Shown here: piece after piece, positions 5,140-6,453 of the stretch | Numbering within the stretch: position 1 is the stretch's first letter | Layout: each line of letters opens with the position of its first letter | NCBI GenBank assembly: GCA_013813345.1 | Contig: JACCRW010000241.1 | Coordinates: 1 to 6,453 of the forward strand | Direction of reading: 5' to 3' | Source of the DNA: Actinomycetota bacterium | Lineage (GTDB): Bacteria; Actinomycetota; Thermoleophilia; Gaiellales; Gaiellaceae | DNA: 6,453 bases | Program-made: the position numbers and the translations under genes | The notes under the pieces: generated by a model | Seen by the model: the letters and a program-made list of their open reading frames with translations, nothing else | What the model was told of the DNA's origin: nothing | Databases searched by the model: none

Positions 5140-6269
5140 CGGACGCAGGGACCCGAGGACACTTCGTCGGCACCGGCCTCCGCGAGCGCGGGCCGGACGA
5201 TCGCTGTCGGGACGCCGTAGCCGGAGCGTGAGCCGATGCGCGCCGCGAAGATCGTCGCCTGCACGCGACCGCGGCCGTCGACGGCGGGCCCGCCGGAGTT
5301 GCCCTGCCGCACGACACCTCGCAAGGTCGTGATCCGGCGCTCCACGGGGCCGCGGCCGTACGCGTCGTCGGCGAGCACCGCTCCGGTTTGTCCGATCCGG
5401 CCCGCGGTCGCGACGAACGGTCCGTTTGCGGGATACCCGAGGATCGCGACGGCGGTTCCCTCGACGGGATCGGCCAGCGGCAGCGGCAGCGCGTCGAGCC
5501 CGTCGGCGCGCAGAACCGCGACGTCGTTGTGCGGATCGAAGTGAACCACCCGCGCGGGGACGGAGTCGCCGTCGCCGTCGTCGACACGGGCATCGCGCAT
5601 TCCGGCAACGACATGTGCATTCGTAACGAGCAATCCGGGCCGGGCCACCCAGGCCGAGCCTTGGACGCCGAGCCCGCACGCCGTCCCCGTCACCCTCAGG
5701 ACGCTCGAACGGGCCCGGCGGACACCAGGATCGCGCAGGAGCGCCGGATCCGGCGGTGCCACCCGGGCCTGCGGCCCGGCGATCCGGTCGAGCAGGTCGA
5801 CGCGCTCGATCGCGTCGAGTAGGCGCGAGGGCGGCACCTGCCGGTTGATCTCGCGGAGGATCCGCGAGCGCTGCACCTCCTCGCGGAGCTCGGTCTGACC
5901 CGGGACGTGCAGCGCCACCGCCCCCACCACCCAGACGAGCGCGAGCCCGATTCCCCCGCCGAGCGCGAAGCCGCCGAGCGTGTCGAGCGCCCGCAGAGGC
6001 GGTACTGCGAGCAGCGAGGAACGAACCGCGCCCCCGGCCATCCCGGCGACGCTGCGCAGGAGCGTGCCGAGCACGACGGCGCCCGCGAGGGCCACGAGCG
6101 GCGTGTAGGCAGAGTCGCCGGAGAGGAGCTGCGGCGCGAGCTTCGCACCGGCGTACGCGCCTGCGACGATCCCGGCGAGGGCAAACGCGCCGACGACGAG
6201 CCCGCGACGCAACCCGTTGAGGGCTGTCACCGCGATCAAGCCGAGGGCGATCCAATCCAGCGTCGTCAC
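5136..6269 (-). CDS. marP: MarP-family membrane serine protease (CvpA domain plus trypsin-like domain)
   Basis: This 377-residue protein has an N-terminal CvpA-type membrane domain with about four helices (roughly residues 4-22, 24-42, 56-80 and 100-121, including the NGLRRG turn at 18-23). A linker leads to a trypsin-like protease domain facing the outside. The catalytic triad is H219 (TNAHVV), D249 (PHNDVAVL) and S325 (QGNSGGP). Cysteines C198 and C375 match the two that form the activating disulfide in Mycobacterium tuberculosis MarP (Rv3671c: C214, H235, D264, S343, C395); the Cys-to-His distance of 21 is identical. In M. tuberculosis MarP is needed to survive acid and cleaves the wall hydrolase RipA; a similar envelope-stress role here is inference. 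The GTG at 6269 is backed by a strong ribosome binding site. It is divergent from tRNA-Asp and convergent with the methionine fusion gene. Confidence 0.93.
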   Translation of the reverse strand: MTTLDWIALGLIAVTALNGLRRGLVVGAFALAGIVAGAYAGAKLAPQLLSGDSAYTPLVALAGAVVLGTLLRSVAGMAGGAVRSSLLAVPPLRALDTLGGFALGGGIGLALVWVVGAVALHVPGQTELREEVQRSRILREINRQVPPSRLLDAIERVDLLDRIAGPQARVAPPDPALLRDPGVRRARSSVLRVTGTACGLGVQGSAWVARPGLLVTNAHVVAGMRDARVDDGDGDSVPARVVHFDPHNDVAVLRADGLDALPLPLADPVEGTAVAILGYPANGPFVATAGRIGQTGAVLADDAYGRGPVERRITTLRGVVRQGNSGGPAVDGRGRVQATIFAARIGSRSGYGVPTAIVRPALAEAGADEVSSGPCVR

Positions 6270-6273
6270 GAGC

Positions 6274-6280
6274 CCTCCTT
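6274..6280 (-). promoter_or_regulatory. Strong ribosome binding site of marP
   Basis: The minus strand reads AAGGAGG, four bases before the GTG at 6269. It fixes the start codon and is the only near-consensus ribosome binding site in the window, in contrast to the leaderless-looking neighbours. Confidence 0.8.
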
Positions 6281-6312
6281 CACCTGCGCCCGTGGCGTTC
6301 CTCCGCCGCCGC

Positions 6313-6318
6313 TACAAT
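6313..6318 (+). promoter_or_regulatory. -10 box of tRNA-Asp
   Basis: TACAAT is a near-consensus -10 hexamer. Transcription would start around 6325, a few bases before the mature tRNA at 6330. No clear -35 box is visible at the normal distance within the 60-base gap shared with marP. Confidence 0.55.
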
Positions 6319-6329
6319 GCGCCGGCCCT

Positions 6330-6403
6330 GGGGGCGTAGTTCAGCTGGTTAGAACGCCGGCCTGTCACGCCGGAGGTCGCGGGTTCGAGTCCCGTCGCTC
6401 CCG
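6330..6403 (+). tRNA. tRNA-Asp (GTC anticodon)
   Basis: This is a complete 74-base cloverleaf. The acceptor GGGGGCG (6330-6336) pairs with CGCTCCC (6396-6402), with one G-T pair. The D-arm contains AGCTGGTT. The anticodon stem is CCGGC/GCCGG (6357-6361 and 6369-6373) around the loop CTGTCAC, with anticodon GTC at 6364-6366. The T-arm loop is TTCGAGT (6384-6390) in a 5-bp stem. The discriminator base is G (6403), the aspartate identity base. No CCA is encoded, so it must be added by CCA-adding enzyme. It decodes GAC and GAU. Confidence 0.97.
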
Positions 6404-6416
6404 TCTTCTAAAATCC

Positions 6417-6445
6417 CTGGAACAACGCCTGTATTGCGTTGCCAG
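6417..6445. repeat. Inverted repeat downstream of tRNA-Asp
   Basis: CTGG (6417-6420) pairs with CCAG (6442-6445), and CAACGC (6423-6428) pairs with GCGTTG (6436-6441). This gives a 10-bp stem with a two-A bulge and a 7-base loop. No T-tract follows. It may act as the tRNA terminator or be part of whatever begins beyond the window edge. The 50 bases after the tRNA hold 26 A or T, noticeably more than the rest of the window. Confidence 0.45.
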
Positions 6446-6453
6446 TCTCAGAC

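Noticed and set aside
4177..6255. A 692-residue open frame on the minus strand
   Set aside because: It overlaps marP out of frame and the fusion gene in antisense. Composition is arginine-rich with no domain, while both overlapped genes have complete catalytic motifs.

Overview
The window is GC-rich throughout and reads as the chromosome of a high-GC actinobacterium. Four things support this: a MarP-type membrane serine protease, several starts with a TANNNT box 8-9 bases upstream and no ribosome binding site (leaderless style), GTG starts, and terminators without a T-tract. A deep-branching class such as Thermoleophilia would fit, but that is inference from general gene style, not from a marker gene. 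No mobile element, CRISPR array, phage gene or rRNA is visible.

Layout, left to right: a minus-strand metallophosphoesterase (35-751); a divergent plus-strand nucleotidyltransferase-fold protein (814-1392); a minus-strand M55 (DppA-like) D-aminopeptidase (1383-2192), whose 3' end overlaps the previous gene; a divergent short-chain dehydrogenase (2214-2993), only 21 bases from the M55 start; a terminator hairpin (3001-3030); a gene-free stretch of about 300 bases rich in hairpins; a plus-strand fusion of homocysteine S-methyltransferase and methylenetetrahydrofolate reductase (3328-5139); a convergent minus-strand marP (5136-6269) sharing a CTAG stop with it; and a tRNA-Asp(GTC) gene (6330-6403) followed by a short AT-richer tail.

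The genes alternate strand, so there is no conventional operon. They look like independent housekeeping units: a metal-dependent phosphatase, a putative nucleotidyl transferase, a peptide or amide hydrolase, a redox enzyme, a methionine/one-carbon enzyme, and an envelope stress protease. The likeliest regulatory coupling is the M55/SDR pair, which appears to fire from one symmetrical -10 element.

The points most worth a second look are: (1) the shared TAGCGTA element placed exactly midway between two GTG starts; (2) two active-site substitutions in the methionine fusion protein, a Cys-to-His at the first zinc ligand and a Gln where E. coli MetF has its catalytic Glu28; and (3) the structured region upstream of that gene, which contains a partial match to the B12 box of cobalamin riboswitches.
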